64,000 bases of DNA. Origin: Nitrospirota bacterium (GTDB lineage Bacteria > Nitrospirota_A > Leptospirillia > Leptospirillales > Leptospirillaceae). Below, one piece after another: positions 61,512 through 64,000 of the stretch. The translations under genes and the position numbers were made by a program. Each line of letters opens with the position of its first letter. Within the stretch, counting starts at the first letter, position 1. The stretch spans positions 1-64,000 of the forward strand of contig JAKCCY010000001.1 of assembly GCA_021838765.1 (NCBI GenBank). The letters are read 5' to 3'. Under the pieces are notes generated by a model. That model was not told where the DNA came from, did no database searches, and worked only from the letters and a program-made list of their open reading frames with translations.

Positions 61512-62402
61512 GTGTTGTTTAGCGGATCGATGGTAGCATTGGTGACTCCGTTCAAAGCGGGAAAAATTGATGAGTCGGCCCTCAGGAGACTTGTGGATTT
61601 CCACATTCAAGAGGGAACGGCGGCGCTTGTTCCGACCGGTACGACGGGGGAGTCCGCGACACTTGACCACTCCGAACATGAGCGGGTGATCGCGATCTGT
61701 GTCGAGCAGTCGGCCAGACGGATCAAGGTTCTGGCGGGAACGGGCTCAAACAGCACCCATGAAGCCATCCGGCTCACGAAATCGGCAATGGCAATCGGTG
61801 TCGACGGTGCGCTGGTCATCACCCCCTACTACAACCGTCCGACACAGGAAGGTCTGTTTCGCCATTATGAGGCTCTTGCCATGGCGGTGGATATTCCGAT
61901 GGTCATATACAATGTGCCGGTGCGAACAGGTGTGAACATCACCCCCCAGACGATCGAGCGTCTGTCCTCTATTGCGGCCTTTGTCGGAGTGAAAGAAGCC
62001 TGTGGCCAAATGTCCCAGATTATTGAACTCTTTTCCCGAGTCGGCTCAAAAATGGGGATTTATTCGGGCGATGATCTCCTGACCTATCCTGTGATGGCTC
62101 TCGGGGGAGCTGGTGTGATTTCGGTCTCGGCGAACCTTGTGCCGCGGAAAATGGCGGACCTTGTCGAGCTTTGTCTTGCGGGGGAATGGGAGAAGGCCAG
62201 ACTTGTCCACGAATCCCTTGTCCCCCTTCATATGGCTCTGGGTCTTGAAACCAACCCGATTCCGATCAAGACCGCCATGGGGCTTTCGGGGATCCTGTCC
62301 AATGAGATGCGTCTTCCCCTTGTGCCGATGTCTGACGGGAACACCCAGTCTTTGTCAAAGGTGCTCGATGCCATGGGGCTTCTCAAAAAGGAATCCAAAT
62401 GA
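61512..62402 (+). CDS. dapA: 4-Hydroxy-tetrahydrodipicolinate synthase
   Basis: 296 residues. Condenses pyruvate and aspartate semialdehyde, first committed step to diaminopimelate. GTTGES (phosphate loop), Tyr in ITPYYNRPTQ, and the Schiff-base Lys in FVGVKEACGQMSQ. GTG start with AAGGGGG upstream. The stop overlaps the dapB start (ATGA). Confidence 0.97.
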   Translation: MLFSGSMVALVTPFKAGKIDESALRRLVDFHIQEGTAALVPTGTTGESATLDHSEHERVIAICVEQSARRIKVLAGTGSNSTHEAIRLTKSAMAIGVDGALVITPYYNRPTQEGLFRHYEALAMAVDIPMVIYNVPVRTGVNITPQTIERLSSIAAFVGVKEACGQMSQIIELFSRVGSKMGIYSGDDLLTYPVMALGGAGVISVSANLVPRKMADLVELCLAGEWEKARLVHESLVPLHMALGLETNPIPIKTAMGLSGILSNEMRLPLVPMSDGNTQSLSKVLDAMGLLKKESK

Positions 62403-63220
62403 CCCGACCGGATCTCGGAGTGGTGATGGTGGGAGCATCCGGCAGGATGGGGCGCGAGATCCTTCAGGTTCTTTCCAGAGAGTCCGGAGTCTCTCTTCAT
62501 GGAGCGATCGTGGAGTCTTCCGATCCTCTTTCGGGGAAACCGGCACCCTTTCATCCCGGGATCAATTGTCGTGGTGAACTGACGGTTTCGGAACTCCGTC
62601 GGGGAGCAGGCGAAGGGATGCCGATTGTGGGAATCGATTTTACAAATGTCTCTTCAACCCTTTCGACCGCCAGACTCTTTGCGGAGGCTGGTGTTCCGCT
62701 CGTGATCGGAACGACCGGATTTTCCGCCCCGGAAAAGGAGGAGCTTTTCTCCCATAGTGCGAAAATCCCCCTTTTGCTCGCTCCGAACATGAGTCTTGGC
62801 ATTCATCTTCTGGCCCATCTCGTCCGTCAGGTCTCTCGGGCACTTCCCGGATTTGATGCCGAGATTGTGGAGGTTCACCACCAGAAGAAAAAAGACGCAC
62901 CAAGCGGAACAGCCCTGTTTTTGGGGGAAGCGGTGGCTTCGGGAAGAGGAGAAAACCTGGCCGATCGGGGTGTCTATTCTCGTGAGGGGATGGTTGGTGA
63001 GCGTATTCCCGATACAATCGGAATCATGGCTGTCAGGGGCGGGGATGTCGTGGGAGATCACACGGTTCACTTTTTGGGAATGGGGGAACGTCTCGAGCTG
63101 ACACACCGGGCAAGTTCCCGTGAGACCTTTGCCAGGGGAGCGGTGGAAGCCGCCAGATGGCTCGCCTTGAAAAAGCCCGGCTTCTATCAGATGGAAGATG
63201 TTCTGGGGATCGCAAAATGA
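62399..63220 (+). CDS. dapB: 4-Hydroxy-tetrahydrodipicolinate reductase
   Basis: 273 residues. NAD(P)H reduction following DapA. Rossmann start VVMVGASGRMGREI, FTNVSSTLSTA, and the substrate motif EVHHQKKKDAPSGTAL with catalytic His. ATGA overlaps on both sides (dapA and the next gene). Confidence 0.97.
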   Translation: MTRPDLGVVMVGASGRMGREILQVLSRESGVSLHGAIVESSDPLSGKPAPFHPGINCRGELTVSELRRGAGEGMPIVGIDFTNVSSTLSTARLFAEAGVPLVIGTTGFSAPEKEELFSHSAKIPLLLAPNMSLGIHLLAHLVRQVSRALPGFDAEIVEVHHQKKKDAPSGTALFLGEAVASGRGENLADRGVYSREGMVGERIPDTIGIMAVRGGDVVGDHTVHFLGMGERLELTHRASSRETFARGAVEAARWLALKKPGFYQMEDVLGIAK

Positions 63221-64000
63221 CAATAGAGTGGGAAGGCAAAAACTTCGCTGAAGGATCTCTCCTGGCTAGAATCCTGGTGGACGGAAAGGCCCTTACCGCG
63301 GAGGCTCTCTCTTGGGGGGAGCTCTTTCGCCTCCCCTCCGGAGAGATCCGGACAAAGGATTCTGTGACCCTTCTGCCACCCGTTGTTCCAACGAAGATCG
63401 TGGCCGTTGGACTAAACGACAAGAATCATGCCCTTGAGATGGGAAAGCCTATTCCATCTGAACCGCTGATTTTCATGAAGGCCACCTCCGCGCTTTTGGC
63501 GAACGGGGGGGCAATCCTTCATCCATCCATGTCGTCCCGGGTGGATTTTGAGGGAGAAATTGCCCTTGTCGTCGGAAAAAAATCTCGCGGCCTTTCCGTC
63601 GATCACGCACTGGACTGCCTTTTGGGCATCACGATCGCCAACGATGTCACGGCGAGAGATCTCCAGCGAAGGGATATCCAGTATATGCGGGCCAAAAGTT
63701 TTGATACCTTCTGCCCCCTTGGTCCATGGGTCCTCGTCGGGGGGAGGCCCGACAACCGCCAGATCATCACCCGTGTGAACGGTTCTGTCCGTCAGGATGG
63801 CCGTGCTTCCGGCATGATTTTTTCCCCGGCAGAAATCTTGTCCTTCATCAGCCATGTGATGACGCTGTACCCCGGGGATGTCATTTTGACAGGAACTCCG
63901 TCAGGAGTCGGTCCGCTTTCTGTGGGAGACGTGGTTTCCATTACGCTCGAAGGGGTTGGCACGCTCGAGAATCATGTCGAGAGGGATTCTTCCCCCGCAT
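63217..64000 (+). CDS. Fumarylacetoacetate hydrolase family protein, truncated by the window end
   Basis: 261 codons, no stop before the window edge. The start ATG overlaps the dapB stop. FAH-fold signatures: VAVGLNDKNHALEMG (the YxxH-type metal loop), the acidic ligands in DFEGEIALVVGK, NDVTARDLQRRD, KSFDTFCPLGPWVL, and LTGTPSGVGPL. Related enzymes are acylpyruvases, oxaloacetate tautomerases/decarboxylases or 2-oxo-diene hydratases. Its place after dapA/dapB hints at a 2-oxo-acid link but does not fix the substrate. Only a few residues are likely missing. Confidence 0.9.
   Translation, partial: MTIEWEGKNFAEGSLLARILVDGKALTAEALSWGELFRLPSGEIRTKDSVTLLPPVVPTKIVAVGLNDKNHALEMGKPIPSEPLIFMKATSALLANGGAILHPSMSSRVDFEGEIALVVGKKSRGLSVDHALDCLLGITIANDVTARDLQRRDIQYMRAKSFDTFCPLGPWVLVGGRPDNRQIITRVNGSVRQDGRASGMIFSPAEILSFISHVMTLYPGDVILTGTPSGVGPLSVGDVVSITLEGVGTLENHVERDSSPA

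Noticed and set aside
1..64000. Search for tRNA/rRNA genes, CRISPR arrays, insertion sequences, phage or att sites
   Set aside because: None recognised by eye; no cloverleaf-like segment with a T-arm in the intergenic gaps, no regularly spaced repeats and no transposase or integrase product. A tRNAscan/Infernal run would settle small RNAs.

Overview
The window is about 64 kb of densely packed bacterial chromosome with about 68 protein genes and short or overlapping junctions. I see no rRNA, tRNA, CRISPR array, insertion sequence or phage gene. It looks like a free-living, aerobic, Gram-negative organism. Pointers are the MCE/Mla lipid transport genes, outer-membrane beta-barrels ending in Phe, lipoproteins with lipoboxes, system II (CcsBA/ResB) cytochrome c maturation, and a ubiquinone-type (UbiE/UbiA) quinone branch together with cobalamin-type radical SAM enzymes. 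This mix, the gene order and the roughly even base composition suggest a Nitrospirota member, perhaps Leptospirillum-like. That assignment is inference only; no marker rRNA is present.

Layout. 0-4.6 kb: end of a YyaL-type protein, an esterase, def, fmt, htpX, rpe. 4.7-12.4 kb: an RDD membrane protein and the rod-shape/cell-wall cluster mreB-mreC-mreD-mrdA-rodA, then RNase G/E. 12.5-14.2 kb, minus strand: lipoprotein, folB, membrane protein. 14.7-16.9 kb: a dicluster ferredoxin and a B12-binding radical SAM protein. 17-24.6 kb: rplM-rpsI, argC-argJ, rpsB-tsf-pyrH-frr, alr. 24.6-27.7 kb: mlaE-mlaF-mlaD. 27.8-32.3 kb: a complete system II cytochrome c maturation operon (resB, ccsB, two TlpA/ResA thioredoxins, ccdA). 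32.4-34.8 kb: a geranylgeranyl-reductase-family flavoprotein and an M50 protease. 34.8-39.1 kb, minus strand: rpiB-glyA-nrdR-priA. 39.3-43.8 kb: a fibronectin-like lipoprotein, a tandem thymidylate-kinase-like pair, and an oppositely oriented hydrolase and Ppx/GppA phosphatase.

44-46.9 kb holds four consecutive exported-protein genes: two related Cys/His-containing small proteins and two outer-membrane barrels. 47-50.8 kb is a compact cluster, ubiE - B12-type radical SAM - chorismate-lyase-like - ubiA, which I read as a variant benzoquinone pathway and regard as the most interesting locus. 50.9-52 kb carries a coiled-coil exported protein and two tiny single-pass membrane proteins. 52.2-54.6 kb holds a YajR-like transporter and a channel fused to an RCK domain. 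54.6-59.4 kb is argD-argF-argG-argH. 59.4-64 kb is a LptM-like lipoprotein, lysA, an Asp-tract membrane protein, dapA, dapB and a truncated FAH-family gene at the edge.

Functional logic: arginine synthesis is split between argCJ and argDFGH, and the latter runs directly into the lysine/diaminopimelate genes. The wall genes (mre/mrd/rod, alr, lysA/dap) and envelope genes (Mla, lipoproteins, barrels) serve a rod-shaped diderm cell. Cytochrome c maturation and quinone synthesis together serve respiration.
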